From Macrolepiota albuminosa (lineage: Eukaryota > Basidiomycota > Agaricomycetes > Agaricales > Agaricaceae), in NCBI GenBank assembly GCA_027475525.1, contig JAMWFC010000007.1, positions 62,001 through 126,000 of the forward strand: 64,000 bases of DNA. Reading direction: 5' to 3'. This document shows positions 32,926-42,788 of this stretch, piece by piece; position 1 is the stretch's first letter; each line of letters opens with the position of its first letter. The translations under genes and the position numbers were made by a program. The notes under the pieces are model-generated. The model ran no database searches and was not told where the DNA came from. It saw only the letters and a list, made by a program, of their open reading frames with translations.

Positions 32926-33340
32926 AAATTTTATGTTGAGTAGCCTTTTTTTTCTCTTTCACGAGCAGGTGGCTGACATAAGCAGGTGGATATCCAGTCG
33001 ACCCGGCACTCTCAAGCCGTGTTCACACGCTTGCAGGTGGTGCATGACTTTTTGTCTTTCATGAGCAGGTGGATATGCAATCCACTTAGTCTTTTCTCAA
33101 AGCACCTCATTCCATGTTGGAAATGATTTATGGTATTTTTGTAGAGTTTTGGTTCATAGCACAAGCAATCAACTTGTACTTACTGATCACTATAGTGAAT
33201 TCAGTTCTAACTTTGTTGTCATTGCTCTCAGCAAGTTCACATTCTCATTTTGCATGCCAATCAAACACATGCTTAGTTTTCAAAAGAATGAATAGCTGTA
33301 GCTAAAGTTTTTGACAAAAAAAATTAAATTTATAATATAA
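32926..33340. repeat. AT-rich repeat, left part of the unoccupied paralogue
   Basis: Aligns with 11900-12929 up to aattaaatttataatataat, where the other copy holds the Ngaro element. Here the sequence runs directly on into gcaagtggcactctaaatg. Confidence 0.9.
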
Positions 33341-34703
33341 TGCAAGTGGCACTCTAAATGTGAGTGCCAATTTGCTTATGTAATAATTTTAATTTTCTAA
33401 TCAATATCAAACAAATAGAAAATACAAAAATTATTAATTAACAAAATAATCTGGACTAAGAAATAGGTCTAGGAACATATTTTTCTCTTTGATCTATGAG
33501 ATCTGCTCAAATTCTAGATTGCTGAGCTAGGAACAAGATATATACTATGTTGAAAATATAATATATTATAAAATTTGCATTGTTCCTAGATTATCTCATG
33601 AACTACTAGACAAAATCTCATAATCAGAATATTTCTGGATAGTTCTTAAAAAGCTGGTTGTCTACCACCTCACAGGTCTGGCATATATTATAGTAGTTTC
33701 TGAGATATTTACAATTTATTGTTAAAAAAATCAACTTTCAGACCTTTTTATTGATTGGGCCATAGCAAATGATGCAGAGCTCATGTGTCTTATTGGCCAG
33801 TTGGTAGAAAAGTGAAATAGGTCTAAAAACATATTTTTTTGTTAAGCCAAAGTAATCCGCTCAAATCCTAGACTGCTAGCCCAGAAACAAGGGGTATTCT
33901 ACTTCGAAAATACAAAATATTAGAAAATTTGCATTGTCCATGGATTATCTCATGAACTGCTAGGTGGATTTTCATAATCAGGGTATTTCTGGATAGCCCT
34001 TGAAAACCTGGTTTTCTACCAACCTACAGGTCTGGCGTATACTGTAGTAGTTCCTGAGATATTCACAATTTATTGCTTAAAAAATCAACTTTTAGGCCCC
34101 TTATTGATTGTGCCATAGCAAATGATCCAGGAGTCATGTGACTTATTAGCTGGTTGGTAGAAAAGGGAAATAGGTCTAGAAACATATTTTCCTGTTGGAC
34201 CAAAGTAATCTGCTTAAATCCTAGACTGCTAGCCCAGGAACAAGGGGTACTCTGTTTTGAAAATACAAAACATCAGAAAATTTGCATTGTTCCTGGATTA
34301 TCTCATGAACTACTGAGTGGATCCTCATGATCAGGGTATCTCTGAATAGCCCTTGAAAGACTAGTTTTCTACCAACCCACAGGTCCTGCATATACTATAG
34401 TACTTGCTAGGATATTCACAATTTATTGCTTAAAAAATCAATTTTTAAACCTTGTATTGATTGGACCATAGCAAAGGATCCAGCAGTCATGTGACTTTTT
34501 GGTTGGTTGGTAGAAAAGAAAAATAGGTCTAGTAGTATATTTTTCTGTTGAACCTAACTGATCTGCTCAAATCCTAAACTTCTAGCTCAGGAACAAGGAG
34601 TATACTATTTTAAAAATATCAGACCTCAAAAAACTTGCATTGTTCCTGGATTATCTCATGAACTACTGGGCGGATTTTTACAATAATGGTATTTCTAAAT
34701 AGC
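33341..34703. repeat. AT-rich repeat, right part, with a 353-bp tandem array
   Basis: The 21-nt hairpin at 33348-33368 is followed by about 3.7 units of about 353 bp; the block tctcatgaactactgg recurs at about 33593, 33946, 34301 and 34655. Units carry aggtctagaaacatatttt, gatctgctcaaatc, tagactgctagc and gatattcacaatttattg. Paralogous to 19355-20705. Confidence 0.92.
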
Positions 34704-34749
34704 CTGTTGTTGCATGCTGTCTGATTCACATCACCTCCATTCCCCTACG

Positions 34750-35262
34750 AGACCCTCATTTAACGGCACATCAAGAATGACGGTGCAGCCAGTTCATAAG
34801 CCAACTACACCTGCCCAGAGCGGAGCTCGACTATCTGCTGTCAGGTGCGATATTTGTAAACCTGCTGCTGCAACATTCTTTCTAGGCTGTACGTGTCCCA
34901 TCTCTATGGGATAATTCAGACGAAATGAGGTAATCAGATACAATGAACATGTAATGAAGCCTTCACACCACCAAAATCAAGATACTAACGACCGCTTCAT
35001 GTCAACATGCAGCAACAGAACATTTAGCGTTATTCCTCGTATCCCAGCAGGAGAAATCAGCCCTGACGGTCTCATCTCTATCAGTAAGGTAGCGAAGAAG
35101 TATAGGCTTTCTACAAAGGCTTCCCATTATTCTGGGATCATTCTGGCTGACTATCGCTTAAATTACTAACGGACAACTCATAGACATGTTCCAGAAGGAC
35201 AATCTTCCCACTATCTGGAAGGAGCTTAATGAAGCAGGGTTTAGTTAGACGAGGCAACATGT
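34750..35262 (+). pseudogene. NAD(P)H nitrite reductase, C-terminal (sirohaem-side) fragment
   Basis: Plus strand: RCDICKPAAATFF (family GCEVCKPA), NEHVMKPSHHQNQDTNDRFM, TFSVIPRIPAGEISPDGLIS, ISKVAKKYRLSTKA. After an interruption with stops come GQLIDMFQKDNLPTIWKELN and EAGF. This is the nitrite/sulfite reductase half-domain of assimilatory nitrite reductase, the continuation of the protein whose FAD part lies at 31.5-32.1 kb on the other strand. The sirohaem-binding Cys motifs further on are missing. At least one frameshift and a deletion in the KYGLYTKITGGQR region are visible. Confidence 0.85.
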
Positions 35263-35324
35263 CATTAAATATGATTCAGAGAAATTTATTACATCCAACA
35301 TCAACGTTGAATTTATGATTTTTT

Positions 35325-35720
35325 TTATTCCATACTTGTGACTGTTGTGTGATTTACCACTAACAACTTGCTGCACAGTACTGCCCTTGGTCTTGTGATG
35401 TTGGGCTGAACATGGTCCACTGCTTGGATGTGCTGTCGAGGTAGAAGAAGTTGGACTAAAAGGGCGCAACTGGGCAGACATAGATGCGACATGGCCAACC
35501 AAGGTGTCATTGGCATGCTCTGCTTCAAAAATGTTGATTTCTGGGGCGTGATGGCTGACAGAGGTGGAAGGTAGAAATTTCTCATGGAGAAGTGAAAGCG
35601 AGGGATGAACAGAATGAGAGAAGAAGAAACAAGTTCCTGCATGAGTCGAACGTGTGAGGACTTGGGCCGTGTGTGAAATACTGATTTTCCTTATGTCGTA
35701 ACTGGGTGGTCGAGTCCGCC
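35325..35720 (-). other. Unidentified coding-like fragment, paralogous to about 31.1 kb
   Basis: Two overlapping minus-strand frames of 105 and 173 codons; the more protein-like one contains SSHVRLMQELVSS (also at about 31100) and a Ser/Pro/Gln-rich stretch. At nucleotide level the block gttcctgca(c/t)gagtcgaacg is shared with 31095-31115, and its right half also with about 21980. I do not recognise the protein. Confidence 0.35.
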
Positions 35721-35903
35721 ATGAATAAATGGATGAGTTGGGACATGTTGTGAACATGCAGCGCAAGTATTAGATTAACTAGAGTTCATATCACAGAATA
35801 TCAGATGAAAAGGTTGGTGCACTATTGCATGTGATAGCAAGCCGCTCGAGTCTGGAAGACTTTCGGATAACGAGCACCGACGAGCAGGTAGAACAATGAG
35901 AAT

Positions 35904-36750
35904 ATGGACAAAAAGGTCGATGCACTATTAGATGTGAGAGAAAGCCACTTAAGTCAGGAAGACTTTCCCAATGTGTTAAATTTCAAAAGCTACCAGCATC
36001 AACTGTTAAACATGGAGCGGCCCACACAAGTGAGACAGACGTCAAGACCACTACCGCTGACAGCTCCAGCGCACTGCAGCAGAACGCAGCCGACCGCCCT
36101 GGACCTTCCCAAGTTCCGCATAGTGCGGGGCATGAAATGGTTTGCACAAGCAAGACCATTGAGAAAGCCGCCTCTTCTGTTGAGAACTTCAGTGCGCTGC
36201 AGCAGAACTCAGCCGACCATGCTGGACCTCCTCAAGTCCTATCCAGTGCTGTTGGGCATGGAGAATTTTGCACAAGCAAGACCATCGAGAAAACTGCTTC
36301 TGTTGACAAATCCAGCGCAGCGAAGAAGAACACAGCAGATCCTGCTGGACCTCCTCGAGTACTGCCCAGCAAATGGAGCATGCATTATAAGACGGTTTGT
36401 AAAAGCAAGGCAATTGAGAGGCAGCTCCGAAGGCGGTGCAACGGATTGCAACACCAGAATGCGGAGACGGGCTTATCCTCCACCGGTGATGATGATGATG
36501 GCGGAGAGAGCCCGGAACAAGACGACACTTGAGGACGAGTTCAGAGCAGATTTTGGGCACTGCTGATGAGTAGTCCATTGACACTGATGGTCTTGACAAT
36601 TTCAGTGAAGGAGCAGAGGTTCTTGACTTTCATAACATTGAAGAGGTCTTGGCGGCTCATCGTGAAGTAAGGACAGAGGTTGTTGTTCAATGTTCAGCCA
36701 GCTTTCCTCATCTCCGCATTGAAAATCTTGGTCGCCTGCACCGTAGATAG
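35904..36750 (+). other. Unidentified gene fragment with a 122-123-bp coding minisatellite
   Basis: In the 36137 frame the peptide has three imperfect repeats of about 41 residues: SALQQN-ADxxGPxQV, then CTSKTIEKA and so on, at about 36068, 36190 and 36313. An Asp/Glu-rich tail (STGDDDDGGESPEQDDT) ends in TGA at about 36530. Another frame further on reads LDNFSEGAEVLDFHNIEEVL and stops being open near a gtagat. Overall it looks like a Ser/Thr/Lys-rich, intrinsically disordered protein that has lost its frame at one or more points. The overlapping 220-codon frame is a shadow of the repeats. Function unknown. Confidence 0.4.
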
Positions 36751-36877
36751 TTAACATAAACTAGGTGTTTCTACGATGCGCTTAACACTTACCAATGGCA
36801 TACAACGACCACACACGGTGCTGATTTTAGCTTTCACTTTGAGATCGAGGATAGTAAGACATATAACTTGAGACGTT

Positions 36878-37250
36878 GCCGGATGCTGAAATCTTTTCCA
36901 GTCTGTGCCAAACTCGATGGATCATAGGGATGGCCGCTGGTCTTGCACAACAATGACAAGCAGGATTTTGAAACTTCCATTGGAGAAAACATGAGCTGGT
37001 GATCGCACACGACAACGATGACGACAAACTTAGGAGATCAGATAATTCAGTGTCAACCTGCAGCGACAGTCTCTGGCCGGTGGGACTGACGGTAGCATTG
37101 ATCGTGTATGCTCTACTTTGAGTGCATCAATAAGGCAGATCAACCGCTAGCAAGACCACATACATGTAGTACATGCGGGACTCAATGTGGAGAGGCAGGA
37201 CTACACCGCCTTGAGTGCTGGTGCCCTCGACTGCAGGTGTTGAGGACATT
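36878..37250. repeat. Segmental duplicate, copy 1 (relative of 61520-61865)
   Basis: From ggatgctgaaat to ctcgac(t/c)gcagg the two segments align nearly end to end with small indels and many substitutions. Shared blocks include atagggatggccgctggtct and tgtcaacctgcagcgacagt. Flanks differ. No protein was recognised in either copy. Confidence 0.85.
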
Positions 37251-37518
37251 GGGAATGATGATGATGTTTGAAATGTCCCTAGAAGGAGTCAAACCTTCCA
37301 GAGGACTACTAATATAGTTGTGATTGTGAGTGCCAAAGAGTGTGTGGCTGTGCTTTTTGAGAGCCCTCGTCAAAAGTGATCAGGTTCCCCACACTAATTA
37401 ATTTGTTTATAAAAATAAATATATATTCAATGTGATATCTAATTAAATAGATATCAATAAAAAGTGTCGGTGCACCAGCAAGTCATGTGCTTTAATGCTG
37501 ACAAATAAGTATGAATAA

Positions 37519-39390
37519 TTTATTATGTAAAATTTTTACAATCTGTGATATCATGGGGCATTCACAATGTGAGTGCCGACTAAGTGAACTGATTTAAAAA
37601 AAAACTGTGTAAAAGCCACTATTTAAATAAAGATATCTGACTTGATTACATAGCTTTTTTGGCTGCCAGTAAGTTGAATATAAACTTGCTGGGCGATGAA
37701 TCGCAAATTTAAAGAGATATCTAAGCAAAATCTAATAGTAGCAGATGTTTGCATAGTTATATGAGCAGCTTCAGAGTAAATATATATGTATAAAATACTA
37801 ATAGAAAGCTAATAATTAGTAGAATGCTATAGTGTATGAAAATATAGCATATATGCATACTAAATATGAGTTTTTGAAGAGATAGTTTATAGTTTTGAAG
37901 AATATGTCAAGACTGATGATATATGCTTAAATTTAAGAAATCAGAAACCTCTGTGAAGGAAATGTAATGATTGACTAATTAAATAAAGCAGATTCTGACT
38001 TTGAGCAGAGAGAACAACCTGGAACATAAATGATCGACTAGTCAAAAAATGCTCAAAATCAAATGCAGAATATCACAGAATCAAGAGCTTGTACTATCAA
38101 AGTAGAAGTTGTCAGTCCTAGCCAAGGTATTTTGAAAGATATTTTATACTGAGACTTAAGGGATTAGAGTAGAATCTGGATTTAGAAAGAGGGGACAATG
38201 TGGAATATCTGACTTTGAGCAGAGGGGAAAACCTGGAACATAAATGATCGACTGATCAGGAAAGGCTCAAAATCAAATGTGAAATATCACAAGATCAAGA
38301 GCTCATACTACCAATATAGATGTTGTTAGTCCTAGCCAAGGTAATTTGGAATATATTTTACACTGAGACCCAAGGAATTAGAGTAGAATCTGAATCTAGA
38401 AAGAGGGGACAACTTAGAACATAATAATTGACCGATCAGATAAGGCTCAAAATCAAATGTGAAATATCACAAGATCAAGGGCTTATACAACCAATATAGA
38501 AGTTGTCAGTCCTAGCCAAGGTATATTGGAAGATATTTTACATTGAGATCTAAGGAATTAGAGTAGAACCTGGATCTAGAAAGAGGGGACAACTCAGAAC
38601 ATGATAATTAACCAATCAGGAAAGGCTCAAAGTCAAATATGAAATATCACAGGATTAAGAGCTCATACTACCAATATACAAGTTGTTAGTTCTAACCAAG
38701 GTATTTTGGAATATATTTTATACTGAGACCTAAGGGATTAGAGTAGAATCTGACTCTAGACAGAGGGGACAACTTGAAAGATAATGATCAACCAATCAGG
38801 AAAGGCTCAAAATCAAATGTGAGATATCACAAGATCGAGAGCTCATATCACCAATATGAGAGTTGTCAGTCCTAGCCAAGGTATTTAAAAATATATTTCC
38901 CACTGAGACCTAAGAGAGTAGAGAAGAACCTGGATCTAGAAAGAGGGGACAACTTGGAACATGATGATCAACCAATCAGAAAAGACTCAAAATCAAATGT
39001 AAAATATCACAAGATCAAGGCCTCATACCCCTGATGTTGAAGTTGTCAGTCCTAGCCAAGGTATATTGAAAGATATTTTACACTGAGACCTAAGGAATTA
39101 GAGTAGAATCTGACTCTAAACAGAGGGGACAACTTGGAAGATAATGATCGACCGATCAGAAAAGACTCAAAATCAAATGTGAAATATCACAAGATCAAGG
39201 GCTCATACCACCAATATAAAAGTTGTCAGTCCTAATCAAGGTCTTTTGATATATATTTTACACCAAGACCTAAGAGATTAGAGTAGAACCTGACTCTACA
39301 TAGAGGGGACAATTCTGATGTCAATATCTGTGTGACTTTTGTGTGACAGTCATGCTGATAACAGGCGTTATCCGATCCCTCGCTTACTAG
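37519..39390 (+). mobile_element. Helitron-like element, copy 1, with 180-bp satellite and stem-loop/CTAG end
   Basis: Homology with copy 2 starts near 37519 (ttattat-taaaatttttac) and includes the hairpin ggcattc-N7-gagtgcc (37557-37577). A unique AT-rich 500 bp follows, then the 180-bp array (38100-39310), then gtgtgacagtca, then a stem-loop (GATAAC 39357-39362, GTTATC 39367-39372), a 14-nt spacer and CTAG at 39387-39390, followed by T. Stem-loop, short spacer, CTRR and a 3' T flank are the Helitron 3' signature. No Rep/helicase gene is present, so it is non-autonomous. The 5' TC end could not be located. Confidence 0.7.
38115..39310 (+). repeat. 180-bp satellite array in Helitron-like copy 1
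   Basis: The block cctagccaag ends at 38340, 38520, 38700, 38880, 39060 and 39240, five intervals of exactly 180. Units carry gctcaaaatcaaatgtgaaa, tatcacaagatcaag, gagacctaag and agaggggacaactt. Confidence 0.95.
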
Positions 39391-40450
39391 TTGACTGTGC
39401 TTCTGTTGGGTTACTGGAACAATGTTAGCAGCTGGAATGATTTTGCTAATTTTTGTAGAGTACTTGTTCCAGTCAACATTGGTAACTGCTCTGTCAATGG
39501 CTATGAAGCCAGTAAGTTCCTAGTCCTCCATACTATGACTTTGTTCAAGTATCGCAATGCTGGCAATTGCTGCTGTCTTGGAGGGTGCAGGAAGCTGGCC
39601 TAGCTGTGTCTGATTCACATATCACAGCTTTCCATCCATTCTGGTTACTGCCACCAATTGCATCCTTCCACCTCTCCACCTCTTTAGACACAAAAAGGTT
39701 TTGTATATTCTTGGCATGGATGCTTGAGCAAGAAACAATTTTTACAACATATAGAGTTGGGGCCATAACTGTGCCCAGGTATGTCTGTGTTGCAGGGCTT
39801 GCTCCCCTCTTTTATATTTAAGACTGTTGCTTGGCCAGTCTTGGCCTTTGTGTTCAGTATGTTCTGGGCATTCTCCATAAGGAGACAGATAGCAGTGGGG
39901 TTGCAGGGAGTCATCTCAGTGCTGTTGCTGAGGAGAGTAGATATGGAGTTCTGGAAGGCCTTGAAAAACAAGTTACTCAGACTGTTCAAGCTCATTTGAC
40001 AATATCAATAATGCAGCCAGCCATGGTGGGTAGCAGTTCAAAGAGTGAACAGTAAGTCGAAAGAGCCTCCTGCAAAAGAGCTACCTGTTTAATTGAGCCT
40101 TCTCTCTGTGCACAAGTTTTCATGTCACTGAAGCAGAAACTTGCCCCTTTATTTGTGACGAGATCATGGTGTTCCAAGTTGTTGTGTGTGGATTTGATGA
40201 ACGTGATAGCAAGGCAATTGTTTAGTTTCCAGTTGAAGTAGGCATGAGGTTCCACCTTGATATCTAGCTGAAGTGCAATGACATCAAAGACATACATGTA
40301 GAGGCCATTCAGAATCAAAGCATTTTTAATACTGTCAGTCCATTGAGAGAAGTTGCCATTACTGTGCTTGTACTTTACCTCCTCCTATCAATGACAAATG
40401 ACTTGTTCAGGAACAGAGAAGTTTGTGGCATCAGTAGATATTGCAGAAGA
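39391..40450 (-). pseudogene. Decayed coding region of unknown family next to Helitron-like copy 1
   Basis: Composition changes sharply at the CTAG end. On the minus strand several frames look protein-like. One (40318-39992) has LNGLYMYVFDVIALQLDIKV, NWKLNNCLAITFIKSTHNNL and LFELLPTMAGCIIDIV; another (39766-39545) has VERWKDAIGGSNQNGWKAVI. They are separated by stops and frame changes. It could be another part of the OrsD-like gene family whose N-terminus lies at 46.2-46.8 kb beside the third copy, but I cannot show this. Confidence 0.4.
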
Positions 40451-40966
40451 CATTGAGAAGGCAGGAGATAGATCTGAGAAAGAGGATCCAGAACAAAGAT
40501 AGTAGACAAAGAGGTGATGTATGTGACATAACACATGATAAGATCAGATAAGATGCTTGGGCTAGGGAGCCCTGAAGGTCTGGTTTCAATAAGTCAATAA
40601 TGTTCAGAAGTATTATTGAGCACTGCCCATAATTTGTTAGAAAGCAGACCATGTATAAGAGAACCTAAGTAGATCAAGTAAGCTTAAATCTACTTAGACA
40701 GTAAGTATCAGTATGTAACTAAGTATAAGTTTGGAACTCACCCTCAGTCTCATATAATCAACTGAGAGTTTAGTCTATCTAGAGTACATATATACAAGTG
40801 TCTGTGAAACAATGATCATTGCCAAAGCTTTCAGTGCAGTTATTATATATAATTTTTACAATCTGTAATATTATGAGGCACTCACAATGTGAGTGCCGAC
40901 TAAGTGAACTGATTTTATAAAAACTGTATAAAAGCCACTATTTAAATAAAGATATCTGACTTGATC

Positions 40967-41120
40967 ACATAGCTTTTTTTGGCTGCCAGTAAGTTAAATA
41001 TAAACTTGCTAGGCTATGAATCACAAATTTAAAAAGATAGCTAACATAGCTTTTTTTGGCTGCCAGTAAGTTAAATATAAACTTGCTAGGCTATGAATCA
41101 CAAATTTAAAAAGATAGCTA
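40967..41120. repeat. Exact 77-bp tandem duplication (probable assembly scar)
   Basis: 40967-41043 equals 41044-41120 and identity ends exactly there. The homologous stretch of copy 1 (37645 onward) has the sequence only once. Confidence 0.95.
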
Positions 41121-41851
41121 TCTAAAATCTAATAGTAGCAGATGTTTACATAGTTATATAAGCAGCTTCAAAGTAAATATACATGTATAAAATACTAATA
41201 GAAAGCTGATAATTAGTAGAATGCTATAGTATATAAAAATATAGCATATATGCATACTAAATATGAGTTTTTAAAGAGATAGTTGGTGGTTTTGAAAAAT
41301 ATATCAAGATTAATGCTATATGAATATCACAAAATCAAGGGCTTGTACTATTAAAGTAGAGGTTGTTAGTCCTAGCCAAGGTATTTTGGAAGATATTTTA
41401 CACTGAGACCTAAGGGATTAGAGTAGAATCTAGATCTAGATCTAGAAAGAGTGGACAACTTAGAACATAATGATTCACCAATCAGGAAAGGCTCAAAATC
41501 AAATGTGAAATATCATGAGATCAAGAGCTCATACTACAAATATAGAAGCTGTTAGTCCTAGCCAAGATATTTTGAAATATATTTCACACCAAAACCCAAG
41601 GAATTAGAGTAAAATCTGAATTTAGAAAGAGGGGACAACTTGGAACATAATAATTGACCAATAAAGAAAGGCTCAAAATCAAATGTAAAATATCACAAGA
41701 TCAAGGCCTCATACCCTCAATGTTAAATTTGTCAGTCCTAGGCAAGGTATATTGGAAGATATTTTATAGTAAGATCTAAGAAATTAGAGTAGAATCTAAA
41801 TCTAGACAAAGAAAACAACTTAGAACATAATGATTGATCGATCAAGAAAGA

Positions 41852-42731
41852 TGTCACGAACTACACCTACGCCACCCCGACTCCCCAGTAATTCCTGCCT
41901 GAAACCCCTTCTTTGAAACCCAACCCCCCTGTGCGCCCCCGGGACACATTGGGCCAAGACCGACTAGATCCGATGCCACCCTGACCAAGGCCAGCCTGGC
42001 CCAACCCGATGCCCAGCCTCCAGATAAGGCCTGAAGCCCCATCAACACGCCACGTGCCCCGGATGCCGTCTCAAGCCTCGATCAATTAAGCTGGGGGCCA
42101 CCCCCCCACTCGATGCTGCCCTCCCGGCGCCACTCCCGAACCCGGGCAATGCACCGCAACCCATCTACACTCCCAGGACCACATGACCGCAGAGGACTGA
42201 CACCCAGACAATACATCGCACGGGATACATCACATGGAGGGGGGGCACAGACTTTACCCAGGGGGCCCGGAGCTCACCTGGCACCTGGTACTTAACTCGC
42301 AGCTCATAGTATGTTACAGTAGTCTTGATATTGCCATAAACTCGTCTCCATACTCTCTTGTCTATTTCGTACTTACCTCAATCTATCTCTCTTACCCTCT
42401 CAAGTCTCTCGGCCCTGTAAAAGTCTCACTTCAATTCTAACTCAGTCTCCCAGTTCCAATCTCAGTCTTCCAGTCTTAGTCTCTTTCTCCGATCACCCCT
42501 CATCTCCTCCACCCTAACAAGGCTCTGCCTACTCCCACCCTGTATTCCGGACTTAGCCCGGGATCCTGCTCCACATCTCCCTACAAACTCCGGTGCTCCG
42601 TAGCCACCCCACGCCCCACTCAAAGCCCCAGAACTCATCCTCTGTTACCCGGAGACTTTCCGTAGACTTCGAGTCTGCCTAATAAGGACCTGCTTGCCCC
42701 CAGAGGCCCCCGTCGTCAGCGGAACCTGACA
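41852..42731. mobile_element. Solo LTR (880 bp) with a near-perfect 5-bp target duplication
   Basis: Starts TGTCACGAAC and ends GGAACCTGACA, so the ends are the inverted TGTCA/TGACA expected of Ty3/Gypsy LTRs. It is flanked by aaaga (41847-41851) and aaagg (42732-42736), one mismatch. Other satellite units read gaaaggctcaaaatc here, which gives aaagg as the original target. GC-rich and C-biased against AT-rich surroundings. No internal element genes. Orientation cannot be fixed without primer-binding or polypurine sites. Confidence 0.9.
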
Positions 42732-42788
42732 AAAGGCTCAAAATCAAATATGAAATATGACACAATGAAGGGCTCATACCACCAATAG

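Larger units (their letters stand above)
40838..42786 (+). mobile_element. Helitron-like element, copy 2, interrupted by a solo LTR and lacking a 3' end
   Basis: Starts as copy 1 does (hairpin 40877-40897) and proceeds to the 180-bp repeats, is split by a solo LTR at 41852-42731, resumes for about 54 bases of satellite, and then ends at the hairpin starting 42789 without stem-loop or CTAG. A 77-bp exact duplication lies at 40967-41120. Confidence 0.65.

Noticed and set aside
35904..36566. The 220-codon frame as the true product of this locus
   Set aside because: It is Arg/Pro/Leu-rich in an irregular way, while the overlapping frame keeps the peptide repeats; it is a shadow of the minisatellite.
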